A stretch of 38,690 nucleotides of DNA from Pseudomonadota bacterium (GTDB lineage Bacteria; Pseudomonadota; Gammaproteobacteria; Xanthomonadales; Ahniellaceae): contig JALHNO010000031.1 of NCBI GenBank assembly GCA_022843465.1, positions 1 through 38,690 of the forward strand, written 5' to 3'. A model generated the notes under the pieces. The model made no database searches. It saw only the letters and a program-made list of their open reading frames with translations, and was not told where the DNA came from. This document shows, in pieces, positions 7,926 through 16,274 of the stretch (its first letter is position 1; every line of letters starts with the position of its first letter). Made by a program: the position numbers and the translations under genes.

Positions 7926-8981
7926 ATGCAATCTTCGATGTCGACCCGCATCTCCATCCTGATCCGCAGCATGGATCGCCCGACCCTGGAGCGCGCGCTG
8001 CAGTCCGTCGCGGCGCAGACCCGGCGTCCCGACGAGATCCTGGTGGTATCGGCCAAGGGTTGCGGTCATCGCCCGCTGCCGAGCGAGCTCAATGCGATAC
8101 CGCTGCGCCTGATCGAGCCCGGGCAGCCGCTGCAACGCGCCGATGCCGGCAATGCCCTGCTCGCGGCCGCAGAGGGCGACTGGCTGAATTTTCTGGACGA
8201 TGATGATGAGTTCCTGCCCAATCACCTGCAGACACTTGCCGCCGTGGTTGAACAGGATTCGGCCGGGCTGGCGGTCGTCCACAGTGTCGCCGAAGTGATC
8301 GATGCCGAGGGCCGTGTGCGCCAGCATCTGGGTGCGCCGTTCCAGCGTCTGCGCCAGCTCGATTGCGGCTTCATCGCCTCGTTCGGCACTGCCCTGTTTG
8401 CGCGCCGACTGCTCGATGAGGGCGTCGCACTGGACGAGCACTTTCCGATCCTCGAAGACATGGACTTCTGGATCCAGTGCGCGGCACGCGGACGAATGCA
8501 TTTTGTCGATCAGGTGACCTACCGCTATCACGCGGCGGATGGCGAATCCGGCATCGGCCTGGGCAAGCATCGTGATGCCGAGGGCATCGCCGACGCGCTG
8601 CGCCGGCTCCGCATCAAGTGGTCGGACCTGGCTGCCGAAATCGATGCCAGCCCAGCGCAGCGGCTGTTGCGCGCCCAGCAGGCATTGCAATCCGGTGAGG
8701 ATGCGAGCGCACTGCGCCTGCTGCGCGATCTGCTGGCGGAGCTGCCGCAGGATGTGAATGTGCTGAATCTGACCGCTGTCGCCGAATTGCGTATCGGCGC
8801 GCTCGATCGCGCCGGCGCCTTGCTGCAGGCGGCGCTGCGGATCGCGCCGGGCCAGCCGGCTATCCGGGCCAATCTGCAACTGGTGCAGCAGAAGTTGCGA
8901 GCGCGTGCCGCCGAACACCCTGGCGCAGCAACTCAGTCGCCGCCACCACCATCGCCGGCGCCGTCGGCAAGATCTCCGTGA
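7926..8981 (+). CDS. GT2-type glycosyltransferase with C-terminal TPR-like region
   Basis: A 351-aa protein. Residues about 7-225 form a GT-A family 2 glycosyltransferase: SILIRSMDRPTLERALQSV at the start, the acidic sugar-nucleotide/metal motif FLDDDDEF (about 89-96), and EDMDFWIQCA as the likely catalytic ED region. Residues about 235-325 look like helical TPR-type repeats, and the tail is Pro/Ser/Ala-rich. There is no signal peptide or membrane segment. Acceptor and sugar are unknown. The first ATG (7926) is used because AGGGG lies 12 bases upstream; Met5 is possible. Its last 49 bases overlap the convergent membrane-protein gene, so the low-complexity tail may be poorly conserved. It is divergent from selO across a palindrome. 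Confidence 0.85.
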   Translation: MQSSMSTRISILIRSMDRPTLERALQSVAAQTRRPDEILVVSAKGCGHRPLPSELNAIPLRLIEPGQPLQRADAGNALLAAAEGDWLNFLDDDDEFLPNHLQTLAAVVEQDSAGLAVVHSVAEVIDAEGRVRQHLGAPFQRLRQLDCGFIASFGTALFARRLLDEGVALDEHFPILEDMDFWIQCAARGRMHFVDQVTYRYHAADGESGIGLGKHRDAEGIADALRRLRIKWSDLAAEIDASPAQRLLRAQQALQSGEDASALRLLRDLLAELPQDVNVLNLTAVAELRIGALDRAGALLQAALRIAPGQPAIRANLQLVQQKLRARAAEHPGAATQSPPPPSPAPSARSP

Positions 8982-9313
8982 TCGGTGCGGCCGCCACGGC
9001 CGCCGCCGGATGAGGCCATGTATTCACCAGCGACCGCGCCGCCAGCGGGGCGACTGGCCGCAGCCCGCGTCGCTGCTTGTGCGGCCACGCGCTTGTGCGC
9101 GGCCTGACGTCGCAATTCCTGCACTTCGTGCGCACCCAGCACGCTGATCTGGGACTGTGAGCCGGCCTCGATCCGTGCCTGTGCGAAGGCGAGCACGGCA
9201 ATGAAGGCAAACACGAACATCAGCAGGAATGAAACGCCCATCAGGACCGGATTGTCGCTGCTGAACGCCACGCCCGCAGCAAGCATGGTGAGGATCAGAA
9301 ATAGCCAACGCAT
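8933..9313 (-). CDS. small membrane protein of unknown function
   Basis: Not recognised as a named family. The 126-aa product begins with two hydrophobic segments (about 1-17 and 23-45), then a charged region with ELRRQAAHKR, then a Gly/Asp/Ala-rich tail likely to be disordered. GGAG 5-8 bases before the ATG is a good ribosome site and supports this as real. It lies 37 bp downstream of the GAF-domain gene on the same strand, so it is probably the last gene of that unit. The final 49 bases overlap the 3' end of the opposing glycosyltransferase. The N-terminal membrane part is more certain than the tail. Confidence 0.65.
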   Translation of the reverse strand: MRWLFLILTMLAAGVAFSSDNPVLMGVSFLLMFVFAFIAVLAFAQARIEAGSQSQISVLGAHEVQELRRQAAHKRVAAQAATRAAASRPAGGAVAGEYMASSGGGRGGRTDHGDLADGAGDGGGGD

Positions 9314-9350
9314 GGGGGTGCTCCGTCAGTTGCTGTAGGGCGGAAATGGT

Positions 9351-9863
9351 TCAATGAGCAGGTTCCTCGCCGAGCGCAGCGAGCCGACGTCCGGTAATCG
9401 ATGCCATCCGCGACAAGCCCTGTTCATGCTGCAGATCGAAGAACGCGCGCTCTTCGTGCTCCATGTCCAGCACGCCGTAGAGGGCGCCCTGATAGACGAT
9501 CGGTACGGCGAGTTCGGAGAGCCGATGCGCATCATCGAGCACATAGCGCGGATCGAGCCGGCTGTCGTCCACGCGCACCGCGCGCTGGCTGCTGGCCGCC
9601 GAGCCGACAATGCCCTGATCGACGCGCAGCGTGATGGCATATTCGAGCGCCTGGCCAAGCTTGATCTTGGGCCCGTAGGCGGCGACCTGGGTCAGGCTGC
9701 GGCCATCGGCATTGAGCAGATAGGTCACGCAATCCGGTAGCCGGTAGGCCTGGATCGCGGCATCGGTCAACGCCCATGCGCATTCGCGCGCCGACATGCA
9801 CTTCTGCAGTCGCTGGTCGAGCATTTCGATTGCGGAGTCGATGGTACTGGGGGTGGCGGCCAT
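9351..9863 (-). CDS. GAF-domain protein
   Basis: A 170-aa cytoplasmic protein made almost entirely of one GAF domain. The pattern fits: AWALTDAAIQAYRLPDCVTYLLNAD, then VDQGIVGSAASSQRAVRVDD, then SELAVPIVYQGALYGVLDMEH. GAF domains bind small molecules such as nucleotides, haem or bilins. No output domain (kinase, cyclase, HTH) is attached, so it may act as a stand-alone sensor or through a partner. It does not show the Cys set of free-methionine sulfoxide reductases. It lies 82 bp downstream of the subtilase gene and 37 bp upstream of the small membrane protein, all on the minus strand. Confidence 0.85.
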   Translation of the reverse strand: MAATPSTIDSAIEMLDQRLQKCMSARECAWALTDAAIQAYRLPDCVTYLLNADGRSLTQVAAYGPKIKLGQALEYAITLRVDQGIVGSAASSQRAVRVDDSRLDPRYVLDDAHRLSELAVPIVYQGALYGVLDMEHEERAFFDLQHEQGLSRMASITGRRLAALGEEPAH

Positions 9864-9945
9864 TGCTGGCGATTGCTGGGGCAGATGGTGCGGAGCTTAG
9901 CCGGATTTGCTGCGTCGCGAACGCGAACGGTTACCCGCTTGTCAG

Positions 9946-12675
9946 CTACTCGAAGCCGTCGGCGTGCAGCAGCAGCGGCTGGTGCAGATCGCACAAGGCC
10001 GGTCGCAGCAGCAGGCTGAATGCGCGCAGCCAGCCGGCATCCGGGCTGGCGTGGTCGCTGATCTCGAGGGTCCAGCTGCCATCGACGAGCGTACCGTCAA
10101 ATATCGCCAGCGGTTCGAGGCTGCGGAAGCTGCCGCTGAAGGGCTCTGCGCTGGCGGGCTGATCGGCAAAACCAGATGCCGCGGCATCGCTGAACGTGGT
10201 CTGGCAGAGATGATTGCCGGCATTGTCGCCGGTACCGACGCGCGGCCTTTGCAGCAGCCGGACCGCGCTCCCACCGGGGGCACGCAGCCGGATCTCGAGG
10301 TCGCCGACATAGGTATGCTGCAGGCCGACGCCGGTAGCGAGCAGATCCGCGCTGCACAGCGCGCCGTCGAAGCGCAGGCCGATCTCGGCAGCGCGCTGAC
10401 CGCCGCTGGCCAGTGTCAGCCCGACCGCGACGCCGAGCGGATCGGCGTCCGGAATCGCCACCGCCGGACCGGCGTAGGCAAATTCGCTGAGCGCACCGGC
10501 ACTGCCGACAGCAATCGCCAAGCCGCCGAACCGCTGCGGACTGATACCCGGCGAGCCGCCGGCGTAGTGCACCTCAAGTTCCAGCACGATCGCCTTGCCG
10601 CAAGGGAAATCCGGCGCCAGGGCAAGCCGGAATGGCAGGGTCGGTGAAACCGCGGCGCCGCTGCCGATATCAGGGTAGCTCGCCGACGCCCGCAGCAGGT
10701 TGATGCCAGGGGTGGCACTCGACAGCGTGGCCAGTACCGCCGTTGCGCTGGCCGGACCATCGTTGTGCAGCAGCAGATTCAGATCCAGCGTCTCACCGGG
10801 TTCGGGTATGCCATCCAGGTCGCCATCAATCTCGATCAGGCTGGGTGCGCCGCGCCGCAGCCGCGCCACCGGAATGGCGCCCAGCGCCGCCAGTGCGCTG
10901 TCGGCCATGGCGATGCCGGCACCGCTGAGGGTGTCGGGCCCAGGATCCTCGATGTCGAGCGCCGAGCTGGTCAGCGCGGCCCGGATGGCGGCACTGTCGG
11001 CAGCGGGTGCCGACTGCCGCAGCAGGGTGGCGATCGCGGCCAGATGCGGCGCCGCGGCCGAGGTACCGTAGAACTGCGAGAAGCCTGGCGTTGCCGTTGC
11101 CACCCCGTCAGCGGCGGCGAGATCCGGCTTCGCACGCACCACGCCGCCATCGGCCAGCAGGCTGGGCTGGCCGGGATTGAGCAGGCCGCCGGCGGCGTCG
11201 AAGTACATCCGCCGCGGTCCTTCGGCGCTGAACGGCTCCACCGGCGTGGCCGGTCCGGCCATGAAGCGGCCACCATTGGCGACATTCACATCGACGGCGG
11301 CCGCACTATAGGCGGCGACCGCGGCCGAGTGGCCACGGGTCTGACCCTGGGTGCTGAGGTTGAACCGGCTGCCGAGTCCGCTCAGGTGCAGGAACCGGGG
11401 CGCAGCCGCATCCGATTTCCAGATCACGATCCGGTCATTGGGCTGCAGGCTGCCGGTCATCTCATAGGGATCGTCATCGCCGTCCTGCAGGTCGATGCCG
11501 GCATCGACCACGTGCAGAAGATCCGGGCTCATCACGAAGACGTCGTAGTCGTTGCCCGAGCCGCCCAGCGGATCGGTCCAGAACAGACTGGCAGCACCGC
11601 CGGCATTGAGCACCCGGATCTGGTTGCTGCTGCCCAGGCTGGTGCTGAACTGGTTGACCCTGCCGCCGGGCAAGGCCGGCAGCGTGCCGGCGTCGACAAA
11701 ATCGCCTTCATAGACACTGGCGGTGCCGTAGCGGGTATTGCCGAAGTTGGTTGCCGCCGCAAAATAGAGCGCGCCATCGGCGCTGACTTCGGCCACCGCC
11801 TGGGCGATCGGGCCGTCCTGAAACGGCGACTCATTGAAATAGATCAGATCATCGACCAGGACATCGCAGGCGGCGTTGTAGCGCAGATCGCGGATGTTCT
11901 GCGCGAAGCTGGCGACTCCGGTCAGCGCTGCGGCGAATCCAAGCTCGGCGTCGGGCGCCAGGTCGTGAACGATTTCGAGCATCGCCGTACCTTCGCCGGA
12001 AAACCCCAGACCGAGACCGGACTGGCCGGGGAGGATGTCGATCGTGGCCGGCAGATCGCCACTCGACTGCACCGTGCCGAGATGATCGATGCTGTCCGAG
12101 AGCACACAGATCTTCTGACCGAGGCCGGTCAGTCCGTACTGGCTGCGGGCGCTGTCGACCGCATGCGCACGCAGGCCCTGGGTGATATTGATCGCCTCGG
12201 GCTGCCGGGGCGCTGAGCGTCCGCGCGCGGCGGGCATGGCCCGGCGCAGCCAGCGCACCTCCGGTCGCGACGCCAGCGCGGCGATCTGCTGCCAGGGCAG
12301 CCAGGCGCGCAGTTCGCCATTGACGGCCGACTGCAGCCAGGCGCCAGGCAGTGCGGCGATTTCAGCTGCGACCGCTGGGGTACCCGTAGCGTCCTTCAGC
12401 AGCACATCCACGTGATAGCGGCCGTCGGCATCGGCTTGCAGGACGCGCAGATGACCCAGCTCAACAGCGGCGCCGCGGCCGTGCTGGCGCTGCAGGGCCA
12501 GCCTGAGCCCGGAATCGAGCTTGCCGCTGAGCGGATCGCTGGCCTTGTCGGCCAGCAGAGCCCGTACTTCGGACTGGGCCGAGGCGGTCAATGCCGGCGC
12601 CGCCTCGACAGACCAGGCCGGCCTGAGGGTCAGGGCCGCGAGCAGGGACAGACACGCGAGCAGTCGGTTGCGCAT
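9946..12675 (-). CDS. secreted S8-type serine peptidase with P-domain and C-terminal DGFE
   Basis: A 909-aa exported peptidase. It has a Sec signal peptide (MRNRLLACLSLLAALTL) and a prodomain-like region to about 180. The catalytic domain has KICVLSDSID (D194 or D197) and nucleophile S539 in GTSAAAPH. Where subtilases have HGT, this one has EGT (E228) in GEGTAMLEIVHDLAP; I see no His there. An insert of about 100 residues with an NDYDVFV motif interrupts the domain. The C-terminal part matches a proprotein-convertase P-domain (HTYVGDLEIRLRAPGG ... GSWTLEISD). The last residues are LLLHADGFE. The upstream frame stays open for 180 codons, but only the Met at 12675 begins a signal peptide. No strong ribosome site is seen. 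Confidence 0.88.
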   Translation of the reverse strand: MRNRLLACLSLLAALTLRPAWSVEAAPALTASAQSEVRALLADKASDPLSGKLDSGLRLALQRQHGRGAAVELGHLRVLQADADGRYHVDVLLKDATGTPAVAAEIAALPGAWLQSAVNGELRAWLPWQQIAALASRPEVRWLRRAMPAARGRSAPRQPEAINITQGLRAHAVDSARSQYGLTGLGQKICVLSDSIDHLGTVQSSGDLPATIDILPGQSGLGLGFSGEGTAMLEIVHDLAPDAELGFAAALTGVASFAQNIRDLRYNAACDVLVDDLIYFNESPFQDGPIAQAVAEVSADGALYFAAATNFGNTRYGTASVYEGDFVDAGTLPALPGGRVNQFSTSLGSSNQIRVLNAGGAASLFWTDPLGGSGNDYDVFVMSPDLLHVVDAGIDLQDGDDDPYEMTGSLQPNDRIVIWKSDAAAPRFLHLSGLGSRFNLSTQGQTRGHSAAVAAYSAAAVDVNVANGGRFMAGPATPVEPFSAEGPRRMYFDAAGGLLNPGQPSLLADGGVVRAKPDLAAADGVATATPGFSQFYGTSAAAPHLAAIATLLRQSAPAADSAAIRAALTSSALDIEDPGPDTLSGAGIAMADSALAALGAIPVARLRRGAPSLIEIDGDLDGIPEPGETLDLNLLLHNDGPASATAVLATLSSATPGINLLRASASYPDIGSGAAVSPTLPFRLALAPDFPCGKAIVLELEVHYAGGSPGISPQRFGGLAIAVGSAGALSEFAYAGPAVAIPDADPLGVAVGLTLASGGQRAAEIGLRFDGALCSADLLATGVGLQHTYVGDLEIRLRAPGGSAVRLLQRPRVGTGDNAGNHLCQTTFSDAAASGFADQPASAEPFSGSFRSLEPLAIFDGTLVDGSWTLEISDHASPDAGWLRAFSLLLRPALCDLHQPLLLHADGFE

Positions 12676-12798
12676 CGCGTCAGTATCGCCGACTGGCCGG
12701 GGCGGCGCGAGCCAGGGTTCAGGCCGGTGGTGCAAAAACCCTACCGTGATGCGCCACGCTCGCGCTCCACGGTGCCAGACTGCACAATAGCCGCCGCG

Positions 12799-13698
12799 AT
12801 GAATGCCGATGCTTCTGCCATGAATGCCAAAGCGCCGCGTACCCACAACCGGGGTCGTCCGCTGCGCTATGCCTGGCGTGTGCCCGCGCTCGCCTGGCAT
12901 CTCGTCATCCATCTGCCGATCACCCTGCTGTTGATCACGCCCCTGGGCGCCGCGGTCCGCCTGCGCAGCGGCGAGCGCCTGGATCATCGTGCCGTGCGCT
13001 GGTGGCAGGGCGGCTTGATGCGGGTGTTTGGTTTTCGCCTGGTCCGGGTCGGCACGCCGTCGCCGAGCGCTGCGCTGATGGTGGCCAATCACTGTTCCTG
13101 GCTGGACATCACCCTGCTGCACAGTCAGCGCATGATGTGCTTTGTCGCCAAGTCCGAGATTGCGCGCTGGCCACTGATCGGCTGGCTGGCCAGTCGCGCC
13201 GGCACCATCTACCACCGCCGTGGCAGCAATGAATCACTCAATGCGGTGGCACAGCAGATGGTGGCGCACCTGCGCCGGGGCGATGCGGTCGGCGTGTTTC
13301 CGGAAGGCGGCGCCGCCGGTACCGTCGATCATGTGCGCACCTTCCACGCCCGCATATTCCAGACCTGCTACGACGCCGAGGTTGTCGCCCAGCCGGTGGC
13401 ACTGCGCTATGTCGATGGCAATCAGCCGGCGCGGACGGTGGCCTTCCGCGAGGGCGAGAGCTTCTTCCAGAATTTTCTGCGCCTGCTCGGCGAGCCCGGC
13501 TGCACCGCGGAAGTCCACTTTCTGGAGCCGGTGAGCGTGCACAGCGCAGGTCGCCGACGGATGGCCGAGGCGGCACGCCAGCGCATCATCGCGGCACTGG
13601 ATTTTGGCCAGAGCGTTTCCCCGCCCGCTGGCCCGATCAATGAGCCGGCCAGCGATGAACTCGATCCGATCGCTCTCGACGCCGATGCAGGCCGCTGA
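12799..13698 (+). CDS. PlsC-like 1-acylglycerol-3-phosphate acyltransferase family protein
   Basis: A 299-aa membrane-bound acyltransferase. A hydrophobic segment lies at about 28-53. The catalytic HX4D motif is NHCSWLD (H98, D103) and the substrate motif is VFPEGGAAG (about 166-174). Family members add an acyl chain to lysophosphatidic acid, lyso-ornithine lipid or similar acceptors; the real acceptor here is not evident. It could equally serve ornithine-lipid or siderophore acylation. The start is uncertain between Met 12799 and Met 12820, neither with a clear ribosome site. Its 3' end overlaps the YheT-like hydrolase by 14 bases, suggesting translational coupling. It is divergent from the subtilase gene. 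Confidence 0.88.
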   Translation: MNADASAMNAKAPRTHNRGRPLRYAWRVPALAWHLVIHLPITLLLITPLGAAVRLRSGERLDHRAVRWWQGGLMRVFGFRLVRVGTPSPSAALMVANHCSWLDITLLHSQRMMCFVAKSEIARWPLIGWLASRAGTIYHRRGSNESLNAVAQQMVAHLRRGDAVGVFPEGGAAGTVDHVRTFHARIFQTCYDAEVVAQPVALRYVDGNQPARTVAFREGESFFQNFLRLLGEPGCTAEVHFLEPVSVHSAGRRRMAEAARQRIIAALDFGQSVSPPAGPINEPASDELDPIALDADAGR

Positions 13699-14668
13699 CT
13701 TCCAGCCACGCGGTCTGCTGCGCAATCCGCATGTGCAATCGGTGCTGGCCTCCAGCGGCCTGCGTCGGATGGCCTTCAAGGAGCGCGCACGCATGTTGGC
13801 CGAGCGCTCCCGCGAGACCCTGTTCGAGGTCGCGCCGGATGCGCGCCTGCAGGGTTTCCACGCCCTGCCCGCGGGCGAGCCGCTCGGTCTGGTGGTGCTC
13901 CTGCATGGCTGGGAAGGCAGTGTCAGCAGCAGCTATCTGCTCAGCCTGGGCGCGCGTCTGCTGCAGGCGGGCTATGCGGTGTTCCGGCTGAATTTCCGCG
14001 ACCACGGCGACACCCACCATCTCAACGAAGGCATTTTCCACTCCTGCCGCATCGAGGAAGTCGCCACCGCGGTGGCGATGGCGGCCCGGCAGTTTCCGCA
14101 CCGCCCGCTCTATCTCGGCGGCTATTCGCTGGGCGGCAACTTTGCGCTGCGGGTCGCGCTGCGCAGTGCCGAATACGGCATTCCGCTCGACTATGTGTTT
14201 GCCGTCTGTCCGGCAATCCATCCGCCGCATGTACTGCATGCGTTGGAAACCGCGCCGCCGTTCTATCACGCCTACTTCATGCGCAAATGGCGGCACTCGC
14301 TGCAGCGCAAGCAGCGCGCCTTTCCCGAACGCTACAACTTCGACTGGGCGCGCCGTGGCGACATGCGGGCAGTGACCCAGGGACTGGTGGAGCGCCATAC
14401 CGAGTTCGGCACCGTCGAGAACTATCTCAACGGCTACTCGATCGCCGGCGACAAGCTGGCCGGCATCGCCGTACCCGGCGTGATCCTGAGCGCCGCCGAT
14501 GACCCGGTCTGTCCAGTGGCCGACTTCAATGGCCTGCAGCTGCCCGCGCACATGGAGCTGCAGATCACCCGCTATGGCGGTCACTGCGGCTTCGTCACCG
14601 ATGCATCGCTGGAGAGCTTTGCCGAGGCTTTTGTCCTGCACCGGCTGGCCTTGCGCCGCAGTGTCTGA
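13685..14668 (+). CDS. YheT-like alpha/beta hydrolase
   Basis: A 327-aa hydrolase of the YheT/ABHD1-3 group. The N-terminal FQPRGLLRNPHVQSVL is the group's typical opening. The oxyanion region is LLHGWEGS, nucleophile S148 sits in GGYSLGGN, the acid is D272 or D273 in SAADDPVCP, and the base is H300 in GGHCGF. Eukaryotic relatives are lipases or phospholipases; bacterial substrates are mostly unknown. The ATG at 13685 is chosen because it gives the family N-terminus and overlaps the acyltransferase stop; Met 13655 is an alternative. Overlap with an acyltransferase suggests a shared lipid acylation/deacylation role, which is inference. Confidence 0.9.
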   Translation: MQAADFQPRGLLRNPHVQSVLASSGLRRMAFKERARMLAERSRETLFEVAPDARLQGFHALPAGEPLGLVVLLHGWEGSVSSSYLLSLGARLLQAGYAVFRLNFRDHGDTHHLNEGIFHSCRIEEVATAVAMAARQFPHRPLYLGGYSLGGNFALRVALRSAEYGIPLDYVFAVCPAIHPPHVLHALETAPPFYHAYFMRKWRHSLQRKQRAFPERYNFDWARRGDMRAVTQGLVERHTEFGTVENYLNGYSIAGDKLAGIAVPGVILSAADDPVCPVADFNGLQLPAHMELQITRYGGHCGFVTDASLESFAEAFVLHRLALRRSV

Positions 14669-14737
14669 AGCGGCGACGACAGACGTTCCGGCCTGCCGCC
14701 GGTTTCGAGCGCCACGCTGACGTGGTAAATCTTGCCG

Positions 14738-15136
14738 ATGATCGAAATCATCGTCGCCCTGTTCCTGAAATTCTGGATGTTCCTGTTCGGAACCATCCGT
14801 GGCGCGATCTCGGCGGTGCCGTTCCTGCGGCGCCTGCTGCTCAGTGGCCATCTCGAGTCCGAGATGCAGACCAGTGTATTGACCCTGCGCGCCGGCCGCC
14901 GCGACCTGCTGCTGAAGGATATTCATGTGCTGGCCCAGCACGGCGCCCGCATCACCGTAGTCGCCACCGGCGAGCAGGTGCTCGCTGCCGGTGAGGCACA
15001 TGCGTTTGCGCTGCCGGCGGACACGATCGGCTGCATCCTGATGGCCGAGATCATCGATCTGTCCAATGGCCGGCGTACCCACATCCATCGCTGTCTGAAG
15101 CCCGGCGATGTCATCGAGCCGGGCGCCAGTACATGA
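14738..15136 (+). CDS. hypothetical protein with hydrophobic N-terminus
   Basis: No family recognised. The 132-aa product starts MIEIIVALFLKFWMFLFG, one hydrophobic helix of about 18 residues, followed by GAISAVPFLRRLL and a soluble C-terminal region (TLRAGRRDLLLKDIHVL ... IDLSNGRRTHIHRCLKPGDVI). It is probably a single-pass inner-membrane protein with a cytoplasmic domain. The ATG at 14738 is preferred over the TTG two codons upstream; the ribosome site is weak. Its stop overlaps the next start as ATGA (15133-15136), so the lipoprotein gene is likely coupled to it. It lies 69 bp after the YheT-like gene. Confidence 0.7.
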   Translation: MIEIIVALFLKFWMFLFGTIRGAISAVPFLRRLLLSGHLESEMQTSVLTLRAGRRDLLLKDIHVLAQHGARITVVATGEQVLAAGEAHAFALPADTIGCILMAEIIDLSNGRRTHIHRCLKPGDVIEPGAST

Positions 15137-15576
15137 GGCCTGTGATCGCAACCATTGCGCTGGTGCCCCTGCTCGCGGCCTGTGCGGCCACGGCACCCGA
15201 GCGCGCGCAGCCGGCTGCGGTCAGCGTGAGCGCGGATTGCCCCTCTGGCGAGACACCGGCACTGCGCTCGGCGCTGTACTTCGGTTCCGATATTCCGGGT
15301 GGCGGCACGGTGGATGCAGCCGCCTGGCAGGCTTTTCTGGCAGACGAGGCGAGCCGGCGGTTTCCCGATGGGCTGACCTGGTTCGAGGGCCACGGGCAGT
15401 GGCGCGCGGACGCCGGTGCCCTGGTCCACGAAGCCTCGCGCGTGCTGATCCTGCTGCATCCAGCCGACCGGGAGACGCAGCAACGAGTCGATGCGCTCGC
15501 CGATGCCTACAGGCAGCGCTTTGCGCAGGAAGCGGTACTGGTCGAGCGCAGCGCGGTCTGCATGCAGTTGCGTTGA
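15133..15576 (+). CDS. DUF3574-family lipoprotein
   Basis: A 147-aa predicted lipoprotein of unknown function. The signal peptide ends in LLAAC (lipidation at Cys17). The mature part follows the DUF3574 pattern: ALYFGSDIPGGGTVDAAAWQAFLADE, RFPDGLTWFEGHGQW, then VLILLHPAD and AYRQRFAQEAVL near the end. Such proteins are small, periplasmic and often annotated only by domain. It overlaps the preceding gene by four bases (ATGA) and is the last gene of the rightward run starting at the acyltransferase. It converges on tag with a 7-bp gap. Confidence 0.86.
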   Translation: MRPVIATIALVPLLAACAATAPERAQPAAVSVSADCPSGETPALRSALYFGSDIPGGGTVDAAAWQAFLADEASRRFPDGLTWFEGHGQWRADAGALVHEASRVLILLHPADRETQQRVDALADAYRQRFAQEAVLVERSAVCMQLR

Positions 15577-15583
15577 GGCTGCA

Positions 15584-16222
15584 TCAGGGCAGCACCAGGG
15601 CGGCGCGTTCGGCGAGCGCGGCCTGACGAATGCAGCAACCCTCGACGTGATCGTTGACCATGCCCATCGCCTGCATGAAGGCGTAGACCGTGGTTGGTCC
15701 GACAAAACTCCAGCCGCGCCGCTTCAGATCCTTTGAGAGTGCAATCGAGGTTGGTGAACGCGTGATCGCGCGCAGACTGGCGATATCACAGCGCGCCGGT
15801 CGCTCCCCGGGGCCGGGTTCATGGCGCCAGAAATAGGCGGCCAAGGAGCCGAACTCCTCGCGCAGGTTCAGCGCCATGCGGGCATTGTTCAAGGTCGACT
15901 CGATCTTGCCGCGATGGCGCACGATGCCGGCGTCCTGCAGCAGACGTTCGATGTCGGCCGGGCCAAACGCGATCAGACGTTCGAGTTCGAAGTTGGCAAA
16001 GGCGGCGCGGAAATTCTCCCGCTTGCGCAGGATCGTCAGCCAGGAAAGTCCGGACTGGAAGCCCTCCAGGCAGATCTTCTCGAACAGGCGGCGATCATCG
16101 AGCACCGGCCGGCCCCATTCGCGATCATGGTAGTCCTGATAATCGGGCAGGCCACCCTGCCAGCTGCAGCGCAGGGCCTGGTCGCTGCCGAGCAGAAGTC
16201 CGTCCGGTGGGCTGATGGTCAT
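15584..16222 (-). CDS. tag: DNA-3-methyladenine glycosylase I
   Basis: Base-excision repair enzyme that removes 3-methyladenine from alkylated DNA. The 212-aa protein keeps the structural zinc site of the family (C19, H32, H192, C196), the recognition residue E53 in ICLEG and W61 in SGLSW, and strongly conserved blocks WLTILRKREN, QDAGIVRHRGKI, LSKDLKRRGWSFVGPTT and VNDHVEGCC. There are about 15 extra N-terminal residues relative to the E. coli enzyme; a later start would lose C19 of the zinc site, so this Met is kept. It lies downstream of a minus-strand hypothetical gene, separated by a strong hairpin, so it probably has its own promoter. Confidence 0.97.
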   Translation of the reverse strand: MTISPPDGLLLGSDQALRCSWQGGLPDYQDYHDREWGRPVLDDRRLFEKICLEGFQSGLSWLTILRKRENFRAAFANFELERLIAFGPADIERLLQDAGIVRHRGKIESTLNNARMALNLREEFGSLAAYFWRHEPGPGERPARCDIASLRAITRSPTSIALSKDLKRRGWSFVGPTTVYAFMQAMGMVNDHVEGCCIRQAALAERAALVLP

Positions 16223-16274
16223 GGTCCAGCATAGCCGTCAGCAAAGCACCCGAGAAGCCCGATCCGACAAAGCA

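Noticed and set aside
6278-8203. Open frame of 641 codons on the plus strand opposite selO
   Set aside because: It shadows selO and runs into the glycosyltransferase; no recognisable motifs, and selO is certain.
10765-12216. Open frame of 483 codons on the plus strand inside the subtilase gene
   Set aside because: It is antisense to a gene with clear signal peptide, catalytic Ser motif and P-domain; the translated sequence shows no family features. High GC makes long antisense frames common here.
12676-13215. N-terminal extension of the subtilase gene
   Set aside because: The frame is open upstream, but the extension overlaps the divergent acyltransferase and the signal peptide starts at 12675.
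13637-15196. Open frame of 519 codons antisense to the acyltransferase-hydrolase run
   Set aside because: The sense genes carry catalytic motifs and coupled junctions; the antisense product has none.
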